The translations under genes and the position numbers were made by a program. The notes under the pieces were generated by a model, which ran no database searches, had not been told where the DNA came from, and saw only the letters and a list, made by a program, of their open reading frames with translations. This document shows, piece by piece, positions 12,569 to 22,353 of a stretch of 64,000 bases of DNA. The DNA comes from Rhinopithecus roxellana (Eukaryota > Chordata > Mammalia > Primates > Cercopithecidae), in NCBI RefSeq assembly GCF_007565055.1, contig NC_044553.1:126068978-126132977 (forward strand), read 5' to 3'. Each line of letters opens with the position of its first letter. The stretch's first letter is position 1.

Positions 12569-12891
12569 TTTTTTTTTTTTTTTTTTTCTTTTTTTTTTTT
12601 GAGATGGAGTCTCGCTCTGTCGCCCAGGCTGGAGTGCAGTGGCTGGATCTCAGCTCACTGCAAGCTCCGCCTCCCAGGTTCACGCCATTCTCCTGCCTCA
12701 GCCTCCCAAGTAGCTGGGACTACAGGCGCCGCCACCTCGCCTAGCTAGTTTTTTTTTTTTTTTTGTATTTTTTAGTAGAGACGGGGTTTCACCGTGTTAG
12801 CCAGGATGGTCTCGATCTCCAGACTTTGTGATCCACCAGTCTCGGCCTCCCAAAGTGCTGGGATTACAGGCTTGAGCCACCGCACCCGGCC
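12569..12891 (-). mobile_element. AluY, Old World monkey type
   Basis: Full-length, with 'ggcttgagccaccgcacccgg'; flanked by CT(A/G)ATTTATCTGTTTTTC. Confidence 0.95.
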
Positions 12892-12906
12892 TGATTTATC
12901 TGTTTT

Positions 12907-12909
<3 letters not shown>

Positions 12910-12954
<45 letters not shown>

Positions 12955-13235
12955 AGACGGAGTCTCGCTCTGTTGCCCAGGCTGGAGTGCAGTGGCCGGA
13001 TCTCACCTCACTGCAAGCTCCGCCTCCTGGGTTCACGCCATTCTCCTGCCTCAGCCTCCCGAGTAGCTGGGACTACAGGCGCCCGCCACCTCGCCCGGCT
13101 AGTTTTTTGTATTTTTTAGTAGAGACGGGGTTTCACCATGTTAGCCAGGATGGTCTCGATCTCCTGACCTCGTGATCCGCCCGTCTCGGCCTCCCAAAGT
13201 GCTGGGATTACAGGCTTGAGCCACCGCGCCCGGCC
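12910..13235 (-). mobile_element. AluY, Old World monkey type, very long T-tract
   Basis: Starts with about 44 T. The element is close to consensus, and ATCTGTTTTTCTT recurs after it, so it is inserted in the duplication of the previous Alu. Confidence 0.95.
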
Positions 13236-13332
13236 ATCTGTTTTTCTTACATTGCTTATGCTTTGGGCATCATATGTAAAAAACCAGTGTGTAACCCAGG
13301 TCATGATTTACTCCTGTGTTTCCTTCTAAAAG

Positions 13333-13639
13333 TCTTTTTTTTTTTTTTTTTTTTTTTGAGACAGAGTCTTGCTGTGTCACCCAGGCTGGAGTGCAGTGGC
13401 GTGATCTCAGCTCACTGCAACCTCTGCCTCCCCGGTTCAAGCGATTCTCCTGCTTCAGCCTCCCACGTAGCTGGGATTACAGGCATGTGTCACCACACCC
13501 AGCTAATTTTTGCATTTTTAGTAGAGACAGGGTTTCACCATGTTGGCCAGGCTGGTCCTGAACCCTTCACCTCAGGTGATCAGCCTATCTTTGCCTCCCA
13601 AAGTGGTAGGATTATAGGCGTGAGCCACCGTGCCCAGCC
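13333..13639 (-). mobile_element. AluS-type
   Basis: Full-length; direct repeat CTTCTAAAAGT on both sides. Confidence 0.95.
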
Positions 13640-13714
13640 TCTTCTAAAAGTTTTTAGTTTTAGCTCCTAATTGAAATGTATTTTCCACTTTGAGTGGATT
13701 TTTATACAATGTGT

Positions 13715-14310
13715 GACAGGTTGTGTCAGGAGCCCTGCAGACTACCCTCCATCCCCCCGACTGGCTGGGAGGACTCTCAGGGCTTGGTAGTTGTTGCACT
13801 GAAGGTTATGACTCCTTGCAGCCAAAAGAGAGAGTCAGATCAGCAAAGGGAAAAGGCACAAGGGTGGAGTCCAGAGAAGCCAGGTGTAAACTTGTAGTTG
13901 TGCCCTGCTAGTGGAATTGCACGGGACGCGCTTATTTCTCCCAGTGATGATGTGTGACAGCACACACAAAGTGTGGCTCACCAGGGCAGCTCCCCAGAGC
14001 CTTGGGATCCTGGGTTTTTAGTGGGAGCCAGTCACGTGGCTGACCTTGGCTACTCAGACTCTAGGCCCTCAAAACACACACAGGAGGTCACCATTAGTCA
14101 CCTTGTTAGCAGAGACTGTCTGGTCAGAGTGGTACAGCAGTAGGCTCTGGGTCCCAGGCACACAAAAACATACTGTCTAGGCAGGACACTCCCAAGGTTC
14201 AGAGCTGGTTCCTGGGATGGCCTCAGTCAGTCCTGAAGACAGGCCTTTCTTGGGGATGTGCAGAGTTTCACTCTCCCCAGCCTGCTGAATTAACCCTTTC
14301 CTGCTCGCGG
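13715..14310 (-). mobile_element. LTR-type insertion in the L1, family not assigned
   Basis: About 600 bp interrupt the antisense L1. The segment 'cagcaaagggaaaaggcac' to 'gtgtgacagcacacac' reads like the reverse of an endogenous-retrovirus LTR. The fragment at 49110-49255 resembles an adjoining part of the same family. Ends are approximate. Confidence 0.5.
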
Positions 14311-14557
14311 GTCCACCTGGATTCTCTCGCATGTGCATATCCGGTTGTCAGTACTGTTTGTTGAAAAGATGGTCTTTCCCCATCGAATTTTTTTGGCACC
14401 CGATTGAAAATCAATTGTGAGTTAACTTCTGGACTCTTAATTCTATCCCATTGACTCTGTCCTCTGTCTATGAGTATTTTCTCATAGTCTCTTAATCTGT
14501 CTATAAACTGCTAATGTTCCCTTTTTCATTCTTAATGCTGGTAATTCGTGCTTCTGT

Positions 14558-14778
14558 CTTTTTTTTTTTTTTTTTGAGACAGAATCTCACACAATCTTAG
14601 CTTACTGCAATCTCCACCTCCCGGGTTCAAGCTACTTCTGGCTAATTTTTGTATTTTTAGTAGATACGGGGTTTCACCGTGTTGGCCTGTCTGGTCTTGA
14701 ACTCCTGACCTCAAGTGATCCGCCTTCTTCAGCCTCCCAAAGTGCTGGGATCACAGGAGTGAGCCACCGTGCCTGGCC
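14558..14778 (-). mobile_element. Alu with internal deletions
   Basis: It lacks the 'cccaggctggagtgcagtgg' block and the segment before 'ctaatttttg'. Confidence 0.9.
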
Positions 14779-14929
14779 TGCTTCTCTGTCTTTTTTCTTT
14801 GTTATTCTTGCTGGGCATTTATTTTGAGCTTTATTTTTTAGTATTTATTTACTGAACAGCTTTGTCTTTGTTGATCACCCTTGATTATACGCTTGTTTTC
14901 TGTTTCATTAACTGTTGCATTTATTTGTT

Positions 14930-15230
14930 TATTTATTTATTTACTTATTTTGAGACAGAGTCTTGCTCTGTCACCCAGGCTGAAGTGCAGTGGCACCATC
15001 TTGGCTCACTGCAAGCTCCACCTCCCAGGTTCAAGCAGTTCTCCTGCCTCAGCCTCCCAAGTAGCTGGGACTACAGGCGTGCAGCACCACACCCAGCTAA
15101 TTTTTGTATTTTCAGTAGAGGCGGGGTTTCACCATATTGGCCAGGCTGGTCTCAAACCGCTGACCTCATGATCTGCCCACCTTGGCCTCCCAAAGTGCTG
15201 GGATTACAAGCGTGAACCACCACACCCAGG
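14930..15230 (-). mobile_element. Alu with TTTA-repeat tail
   Basis: Full-length; the tail has become (ATTT)n. Confidence 0.93.
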
Positions 15231-15995
15231 TGCTTTTAGTTCTTTTTCTTCTATTTTGAGGGGAGTTTATTTTGGTGTTTGTAATTTGTGATGAATGTTT
15301 GGTAAGTATTATGATTTTTATCCTTTTTACTTTTCTAATGCAGGCATCTAAAGCTCCCAGTTTGCTGTTAACTTGCCTTTTCCTTCTTCCTGTAAGCGTG
15401 AATATGTAGTATTGTCATGTTCACTTAAAATGGGTTTTTCCTCGTTTGGTTTTTTAAATAGAACTTTTCTTTTTTTCTTTTTTGTTGATTAGAAAAGCAA
15501 CATAAAATCATCAAACAATTTTCCAAAGTAAGCACGCTGAAAACACAGACGTGGCATTAGGAAGGCCCAGTGCCTGCGGTGCAATCACAGAGATGGCGCT
15601 GAGCAGCTGAGTGCATTTTCTTCCAGACTTTTCCCTTTCTAAAATTTTCATTATTTTAATTGCATATAGACCATGAGTCTTACATGAAAACAGTCTATTT
15701 GGAAATTCTTTACGTTATTGAAGGGTGAATTAAAAACAGACTGTCAACTTTTCCACCTGAAAATTTTATGAAAAAGAAAAGCACCAAAATCACATAAGTC
15801 ATGTTTCATGTACTTGTCGGACACGTCTACATTTACCCATGAATCAGGCTGTTTATAAAGCCATAGTGAGGAACACAAAAGGGGTGAATAAAACCCAGAA
15901 AGTGATGGAGGGAGACTGTGAAGTCTTGGGGAAACACATTTGTGTTCTTGGTAAGCGAACTTCAAACCAACAGATTTATAATAAGAGTAAGAATA

Positions 15996-16156
15996 CGCTT
16001 AGCCAAGCATGGTGGCCCCTGCCTGTAGTCCTGGTTACCCAGAGGGCTGAGGCAGGAGGATCGATTGATCCTGGGAGGTCAAGGCTGCAGTGAACTGTGA
16101 TCATGCCACTGCACTCCAGCCTAGGCGACAGAGCGAGACCCTGTCTCAAAAAAGGA
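15996..16156 (+). mobile_element. Alu monomer-like fragment
   Basis: A single monomer-sized copy with 'ggtcaaggctgcagtgaactg' and an A-tail. Confidence 0.85.
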
Positions 16157-16249
16157 ATCTGTCAAAAACTTGAAAAAAACCAAAAAACAAAAAAACCTTT
16201 TGAAATGATTACTGTAGACTGAAGAGCATTTTCAGATGCTGAAGTAGGG

Positions 16250-16545
16250 TTTTTGTTTTGTTTTGAGACAGCGTCTCGCTCTGTCACCCAGGCTGGAGTG
16301 CAGTGGCATCGTCATGGCTCACTGCAGCCTCAAACTCCTAGGCTCAAGTGATCCTCCCGGCTCAGCTGCCTGAGTAGCTGGGGCTGCGGGCTCATGCCAC
16401 CACACCTGGCTAGTTTTTAAATTTTTTGTAGAGATGGGGTCTGGCCGTTTTATTCAGGCTGATCTTGAACTCTGGTCTCAAGTGATTCTCCCACCTCAGC
16501 CTCCCAAAGTGCTAGAATTGTAGGTGTGAGCCACCATGCCTGGCT
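16250..16545 (-). mobile_element. AluJ-type
   Basis: Full-length, diverged; 'cagcctcaaactcctaggctc' marks an old subfamily. Confidence 0.92.
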
Positions 16546-17424
16546 GAAGAAGGGTTTTTAAGATTTTACCAGATGTATCAGTCTTAGGTACAGCATTCTA
16601 GTTAAAAACTAAAAAGAAGAATTATGTTTCTCCGATGCTATTAGATGTTCTGCTTTGGTGTCTTATACGTCAGGCGTCCCCACGGCAGGGTGGACTTGTG
16701 GTAAGTGTGTCTTGCTCTGCCTCACTTGCTGCTTTCAGAGAGATTTCTGGGTCTCACACAGCTGTCGTGAAGTTGGCTGTATAAATATTTATAAACTGCA
16801 GAAGCAGTAAGAAAGCTCACGCAATTGTAAAAGTCATGCTTGGTTTGTGCCCTTCAATTGTTTATTCAGAAAGTAATAAAGCACGGTGTAATTACAAAAT
16901 TACTGTCTGGAAACAGGGAAATAATGAGCCCTGGCACCATTTTTCTGTCCCAGGAATTACTTCGGAAGCTCTTTGTCATGTAATTATGTTCCATCAAAGT
17001 CTTCCAGGCTTTTTCTGTGAATGGTAATTCAGTGTGCCTTTGTTGTGAACAATATGGGATTTGGGCTACAACCTCTTGTAACTTCTTTTTCTAGTTAATA
17101 TCATGCCTGCTTTCCTGAGTCTTTTTCTTCTTTCCCATTTGAATTCCGTCACAGGAGGGTGTGCCAGGGTGGATGCGTGTTTCGAGTCAGATGCATCCCT
17201 GTCCTCCAGGGGCTCACGGTCTGATTGGGAGTCAGATGCCGGCACAGTTCCATTGACTACGACTTTGGAGAAGACGTTTTGGGGCAGGGCAGCTGCAGGG
17301 CAGGAACGCGGGAGGGCGTAGGAGAGGTGCCGTGGGCGAGGAGGAGCAGCCCCTGGCATATGCCAGGCAGAGGAGGCTTGGTGCCACCCTCAGAAGGCCG
17401 TCCCTGTTGCCGTGTCCCCTGCAG

Positions 17425-17591
17425 GTGATCGCCATGATCAAAGGCCTGCAGGTGCTGATGGGCAGGATGGAGAGTGTGTTCAACCACGCCATCCGGCACA
17501 CCGTCTATGCTGCACTGCAGGACTTCTCCCAGGTGACCCTCCGGGAGCCGCTGCGGCAGGCCATCAAGAAGAAGAAGAATGTCATCCAGAG
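17425..17591 (+). CDS. CYFIP1: CYFIP1 exon 5 of window (residues 454-509)
   Basis: Acceptor CCCTGCAG and donor AG|GTCAGC, 167 nt. It encodes VIAMIKGLQVLMGRMESVFN through the basic run AIKKKKNVIQ, with Ser509 split AG|T across the next junction. The region is nearly invariant between CYFIP1 and CYFIP2. The AIRHTVYAALQDFSQ segment assigns it to CYFIP1. Confidence 0.96.
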
Positions 17592-18326
17592 GTCAGCCTT
17601 CCCCACGCCCTGTGCCCGCTGTGCCCACACGTCCTCGGATGAACTCGGGTTCAAACAACAGGAGCGTTAAATTCTCAAAAATGATTTCAATACATTTATC
17701 TTCAACCTCCAGATGCCCTCTTGGTGAATTACCTCTAAAAGTAATGCATGGGTCCAATGATTAACCCAAACAATGGACAGTAAGTCAACTGCAGAGTGTC
17801 TGGGGAGTCCGAGGACCCTGGGACAAGGTGCATTTATCCCAGCCTCACAGTGCCTGTGGGGGTCTCTGCACGGTGGAGCCCTGTTGCTAATGAGGCTGTG
17901 TTCCAAACCAGTCGAGAGACATGCCCAGGCTCCGGTCATGTGGGTGACTTCATGTCCCTGTTGCTTACTGGGGACAGCCAGCTGCAGGCAGGTGGGACCC
18001 AGCTCTGCTCCGACCAGAGGCTGTGTTCTGCCCTCTCCCTGCTCACAGCATGACTCAGAGCCACCTCACTGCTGCCCTGGGCTAACAGATGCGAACTGCA
18101 GCTCAGGGCAGTCTTCTGGGAGTAGTGATATTCTCCAGAAGGCAGGCTCCTTTTAAACTTTCCTGTTGGGCCAGTCCATTACCACATCCCTCCATGGCCC
18201 CCGGAGTAATGTGTATTTTCATGGGGGCTGTTCTGAGAGCCTGGTAGTTGGGCAAGGAGATGGTGTGATTGTGAGGCTGGGGGTCTTGGCCTCCGGGCCT
18301 TGCTGATCACTGGGTGGGGTGTTCAG
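17592..18326 (+). other. CYFIP1: intron 5-6
   Basis: A short, repeat-free, fairly GC-rich intron. I see no gene or mobile element in it. The acceptor before 18327 (GTGTTCAG) has a poor polypyrimidine tract. Confidence 0.7.
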
Positions 18327-18474
18327 TGTCCTGCAGGCCATCAGGAAGACCGTGTGCGACTGGGAAACGGGGCATGAGCCCTTCAATGACCCAGCCTTGC
18401 GGGGTGAGAAGGACCCTAAGAGTGGCTTCGACATAAAAGTGCCACGCCGCGCCGTGGGACCCTCCAGCACCCAG
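18327..18474 (+). CDS. CYFIP1: CYFIP1 exon 6 of window (residues 509-558)
   Basis: It encodes (S)VLQAIRKTVCDWETGHEPFN and ends RAVGPSSTQ, 148 nt, finishing in phase 0. The donor CAG|GTTCTC is far from consensus after the GT. Inside the exon, at 18404, the codons for RGEK contain GG|GTGAGA, which looks like a better donor but would break the frame. The next exon is one of two alternatives (7A or 7B), so the weak donor sits at a choice point. Confidence 0.95.
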
Positions 18475-19240
18475 GTTCTCGTCCCTTGAGCCCTGCTTGC
18501 GCTCTCTCCCTGGGGACCCACCCTGAGCTGCGAGTGGGTGGGGCTGGTGAGGCAGGGGTTAACTGAGGTCCCCGCTGCCCGCTCAGGCAGGGAAAGCGGC
18601 GCGCGCCTGTGGTTTCTGCTGCTTCTCTGTTTCCTACCCAAGTGAGTCGGGAGCGTGAGCGAGTCGTGCCTTGATTGTCAGATGTGTCACGTGCACTAAG
18701 AAGGATTCTGACTCCATTTCAACTCCCGTCCCAAAAACGTGGGCACACGTCCACATGTCCATATTCGTTCTGTGTTTCTCGATGGGGTTTGAATGTCTGT
18801 AATCTTGACGTTGGGTCTGCAAATGACCCTCCTACAGATGGAGCGTGGGAACTGAGGTGCTGCTTGCGTGTCCTCTTGCCGTGGTCCTGAGCTGCCCACT
18901 GTCCTGTCTCCTGGTGTGTTCAGGCCTCCCCGAGGTGCTTCTCACGACTTTCACACCCGGTTTAATCCACACCGCTGCGTCTGTCCTCCGTCCTGGGGCT
19001 GGTGTTCTCCCTCATCCCTGCTGGAGGCTTTTAATCTCTTCTGCCACTCTTCCGGAAAGTCACCAGCAGTGCACGCTGCTGGCTCTGCAGGAGGGTCAGG
19101 GGGACGGCCCTCGGCCTGTGCGTGGTGCCGGCCCCCCTCCCCGCCTCCCTCTGCGTGCGTCCCGTGTCCCTGCCTGGGGTGTGTGTGTCGCGTGACTAAC
19201 GTCTCTCTCCTGCCTCTCCCTCCTGTCTGTCCGTGTCTAG
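18475..19240 (+). other. CYFIP1: intron 6-7A
   Basis: Unique GC-rich sequence with no repeat recognised. It ends with a long pyrimidine tract (about 19201-19237) and CTAG before exon 7A. Confidence 0.7.
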
Positions 19241-19388
19241 CTCTACCTGGTGCGCACCATGGCCGAGTCCTTGGGCTCTGCCGAGCTGCTCAGGCAGCTC
19301 AAGTCTCTGGGCATGGAGAGGCTCTTGCATGCGGTTAACACGTTTCTGAGGCAGTCGTGCACCTACCTACCCCTTTTAACCTTTGGTG
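19241..19388 (+). CDS. CYFIP1: CYFIP1 alternative exon 7A
   Basis: This 148-nt open segment starts after a strong pyrimidine tract and TAG, and ends G|GTAAGAC. It begins LYLVRTMAESLGSAELLRQL and ends RQSCTYLPLLTFG. The first eleven residues match exon 7B at nine positions (LYMVRTMLESL in 7B), and both exons end with a similar aromatic-rich helix. It starts in phase 0 and ends in phase 1, exactly like 7B, so it can replace 7B and delete two residues net. Using both, or neither, shifts the frame. This is the homologous-duplicate pattern of mutually exclusive exons. Whether it is spliced in any tissue cannot be told from DNA. Confidence 0.8.
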
Positions 19389-19639
19389 GTAAGACATCAT
19401 TTGTTTCTCTTGACGTTTGTGGCACGGAGGCGAGCGGCTATGCTGCGAGCTGTTCTTTCCCCGAAGCAGCAGCAACGTGGCCGCGTAGACAGGCGCCCGG
19501 ACCCCTCGGGGAGCTGGTGCGGGGCCCTCCCGGCCAGGGCATAGCAGAGCAGTCCTTCTCTTGTGGGCTTTCTGAGTTTGGCGTAACTAATGTACCGTGT
19601 ATATTTTCTCCCCCACAAATGTTTCCTTGGATAATCCAG
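19389..19639 (+). other. CYFIP1: 251-nt intron between exons 7A and 7B, open in frame
   Basis: It has GTAAGAC at its 5' end and ATAATCCAG at its 3' end, and is long enough to be spliced. Read in the CYFIP1 frame from exon 7A, it has no stop codon and runs straight into exon 7B in 7B's own frame. Confidence 0.8.
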
Positions 19640-19793
19640 CTTTACATGGTGAGAACCATGCTAGAGTCCCTCATTGCAGACAAAAGTGGTTCCAAGAAAA
19701 CCTTGAGAAGTAGCCTTGAGGGGCCCACCATATTGGACATAGAAAAATTTCATCGAGAGTCATTCTTCTACACTCACTTGATAAATTTCAGTG
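19640..19793 (+). CDS. CYFIP1: CYFIP1 exon 7B (canonical, residues 559-610)
   Basis: A 154-nt exon, acceptor AATCCAG and donor AGTG|GTAAGAG. It begins LYMVRTMLESLIADKSGSKK and ends FHRESFFYTHLINFS, which is the CYFIP1 sequence I know. CYFIP2 has an equivalent segment with [20 protein letters not shown]. The basic loop SGSKKTLRSS is absent from exon 7A. The segment lies directly before the Rac1 A-site residues F626 and M632 encoded by the next exon. Confidence 0.96.
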
Positions 19794-20511
19794 GTAAGAG
19801 ATACTGCTGACCAGCATCCGGCCCGGCATGTCCTAACACCACTAACACCGTCTAGTGCTTCCGCCTGCCTGACCACCCCCGCCCCGTCCCTTGGTGCACC
19901 CAGACGGTGACTCGTCCTGCCCTCTGTGGCGGCAGCTGCACGTCCCTGGCCTGAGCTCGCTCCACAGGGCGTGGCCCCTACAAGGGTATGAGCTGAGGAG
20001 CCTGGGCTGGCCCTGCGACATGAACAGAAAATCTTTTCAACCCGTGTGGAGTCAGAAACACAGACGAATGTAATGTGGTGCCTGAATTGAGACACAGGCA
20101 TTGATAAATACCAGAAATGGCCCCCGCAGTCCATGACGTGGGAGAAGGTAGCAGGTGCCCTGTGCCAGGCAAGCCTATCCTGGGTGACGCCCGGCCACCT
20201 TGACCGGCCACCTTGACTGGCCACCGGTGGGTGCGCTCTCTGCCCTCCGTGTGTCTGCCCCGTGTCCTCATCGAGTCGTCCGTGTCCACCTCTTGCTCAG
20301 AACAGGAACCCTGCTGTCTTGGCTGGGGTGCTGCAGGTATTGGAGGAAATCGTACCATTTTTGCTGTTAACTCCATGAAAGGATGGAGTTCGAGCATGGG
20401 CTCTTCTAATCTGTCTCATTTTTGTATTAGCCAGACCTCCCTGAGGGTGCCTCTAATGCTGCAGCCTGGACATTGGTTTTTATCCTAAGCAAAAGTAAAG
20501 AAGTCCTGTTT

Positions 20512-20825
20512 GTTTTTTTGTTTTGTTTTTTGTTTTTTTGTTTTTTGAGATGAAGTCTTGCTCTGTCGCCCAGGCTAGAGTATAGTGGGGCGGTCTCAGC
20601 TCATTGCAACCTCTGCCTCCCAGGTTCAAGAGATTCTCCTCCCTCAGCCTCCCGAGTATCTGGGATTACAGGCGCCCGCCACTGCGCCCGGCTAATTTTG
20701 TATTTTTGGTAGAGACGGGGTTTCACCATGTTGGCCAGGCTGGTCTCGATCTCCTGACCTTGTGATCCACCCGCCTCGGCCTCCCAAAGTGCTAGGTTTA
20801 CTGGCATGAGCCACTGTGCCCAGCC
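20512..20825 (-). mobile_element. Alu
   Basis: Full-length; AGAAGTCCTGTTT repeated on both flanks; tail of T7G units. Confidence 0.94.
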
Positions 20826-20867
20826 AGAAGTCCTGTTTTTATGTCTCATTTTGAAAAGAGCATTTTT

Positions 20868-21152
20868 AGGTAAAACACAGTGGTTCACACCTGTTAATCC
20901 TAACCCTTTGGAAAGCCAAGGGAGGAGAATCACTTGAAGCCGGGAGTTTGAGACCACCCTGGGCAACATGACGAGACCCCCATCCCTACAAAAAATACAA
21001 AAATCAGCTAGGTTTGGTGGCACGTGCCTGTGTTCTCAGCTACTCTGGAGGCTGAGGCAGGAGGATGGCTTGAGCCCAGGAGTTGAAGGCTGCAGTGAGC
21101 TATGATCATGCCATTGCCCTCCAGCCTGGGTGACAGAGTGAGAGAGACTCTG

Positions 21153-21184
<32 letters not shown>
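20868..21184 (+). mobile_element. AluJ-type
   Basis: Diverged 5' end ('aaaacacagtggttcacacc') and a long A-tail. Confidence 0.9.
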
Positions 21185-21185
<1 letters not shown>

Positions 21186-21215
21186 ACTTTCTCCTGGATC
21201 CTACTGAAGGACTAA

Positions 21216-21435
21216 CAGGGTTGATGAGGTGGCTTTATCTGCAGCCATGCCCAGCTGGTCCTGTCCCTAGCAGGGTTGGTGAGGCGGCTTTATCTGCAGC
21301 CATGCCCAGCTGGTCCTGTCCCTAGCAGGGTTGGTGAGGCGGCTTTATCTGCAGCCATGCCCAGCTGGTCCTGTCCCTAGCAGGGTTGGTGAGGCGGCTT
21401 TATCTGCAGCCATGCCCAGCTGGTCCTGTCCCTAG
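21216..21435 (+). repeat. four 55-bp tandem units
   Basis: Units start at 21216, 21271, 21326 and 21381 with CAGGGTTG(A/G)TGAGG. The first differs slightly and the others look identical. The array ends about 160 bp before exon 8. Confidence 0.95.
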
Positions 21436-21596
21436 TGCAAGGCCCCGGTGACCCCTCCCCACTCATGTCCATGCTGCATGGCTTGGGGCTGAGTGAGAAG
21501 GAGCAGGCACCCAACACATAGCCCCTTGTGTCATCTCTGCTAAAGGTTTTTTTTTTGCTTGTGGGATATAACGTGGTGGTGTTTGAACCCTCCCAG

Positions 21597-21753
21597 AAAC
21601 GCTGCAGCAGTGCTGTGACCTTTCGCAGCTGTGGTTCCGAGAGTTCTTCCTGGAGCTGACCATGGGCAGGAGGATCCAGTTCCCCATTGAGATGTCGATG
21701 CCCTGGATCCTGACGGACCACATCCTGGAGACCAAGGAGGCGTCCATGATGGA
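21597..21753 (+). CDS. CYFIP1: CYFIP1 exon 8 of window (residues 610-662)
   Basis: 157 nt, acceptor CTCCCAG, donor GA|GTGCGT. It encodes (E)TLQQCCDLSQLWFREFFLEL, then TMGRRIQFPIEMSMPWILTD to KEASMM. F626 and M632, published Rac1 A-site contacts on Sra1, fall at REFFLELTM and are intact. KEASMME is CYFIP1-type (CYFIP2 has KEPSMME). It accepts either exon 7A or 7B, because both deliver one base of the Glu610 codon. Confidence 0.96.
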
Positions 21754-21857
21754 GTGCGTGTCCTGCAGGCCGGTCTCCAGCCTTTGTGTGTGGTGACCAG
21801 GGGTCTCAAAAGAGGTGGAGGAGGACGGGACTGTTTCATTTGAAATCATGTTTCTGG

Positions 21858-22353
21858 GCCTGCACAAAATAGCAAGACCCCAATCTCTACAAAAATGGGA
21901 AGACCGGGCGCGGTGGCTCACACCTGTAATCCCAGCACTTTGGGAGGCCGAGGCAGGCAGATTACGAGGGCAGGAGATTGAGACCATCCTGGCTCACACG
22001 GTGAAACCCCGTGTTTTGTACTAAAAATACAAAAAAACTAGCTGGGCATGGCGGCGGGCGCCTGTAGTCCCAGCTGCTCGGGAGGCTGAGACAGCAGAAT
22101 GGCGTGAACCCGGGAGGCAGAGCTTGCAGTGAGCCGAGATCGCGCCACTGCACTCCAGCCTGGTGACAGAGCAGGACTCCCTCCCCAAAAAAAAAAAAAA
22201 AAAAATTGAGAAAACTTATCCTGGTGTGCTGGCTGTTGTGGGAGGATTCCTTTACCACAGAAGTTTGTGGCTGCAGTGAGCTATGGATTGCACCACTGCA
22301 TTCTAGCCTGGCCACGTAGCAAGACCTTGTCTCCAAAAAAAAAAAAAAAAAAG
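21858..22353 (+). mobile_element. old Alu split by a younger Alu
   Basis: The pieces 21858-21901 and 22206-22353 form one diverged element with a partial duplication TCATGTTTC(C)TGGG on its flanks. Confidence 0.75.
21902..22205 (+). mobile_element. AluY-type inserted in older Alu
   Basis: Full-length, starting 'accgggcgcggtggctcaca', with an A-tail. Confidence 0.94.

Larger units (their letters stand above)
10620..15450 (-). mobile_element. long antisense L1 remnant cut by Alus and an LTR
   Basis: Segments at about 10640-10930, 11542-11719, 12012-12568, 13236-13332, 13640-13715, 14310-14557, 14779-14929 and 15231-15450 follow the order of a reversed L1 ORF2/3' region. Examples are 'tttctacctttttgctatta', 'agtgggtgtgaggtggtatt' and 'gttgaaaagatggtctttcc'. 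The subfamily is old, and I see no intact frame. Confidence 0.75.
19794..21596 (+). other. CYFIP1: intron 7B-8
   Basis: Unique sequence to about 20510, then a minus-strand Alu (20512-20825), a plus-strand Alu (20868-21184), and four perfect-length 55-bp tandem units (21216-21435) that end about 160 bp before exon 8. Confidence 0.8.

Noticed and set aside
21216..21435. 55-bp units as extra exons
   Set aside because: No splice-site pattern fits the unit boundaries. The known protein needs no residues between exon 7B and exon 8.
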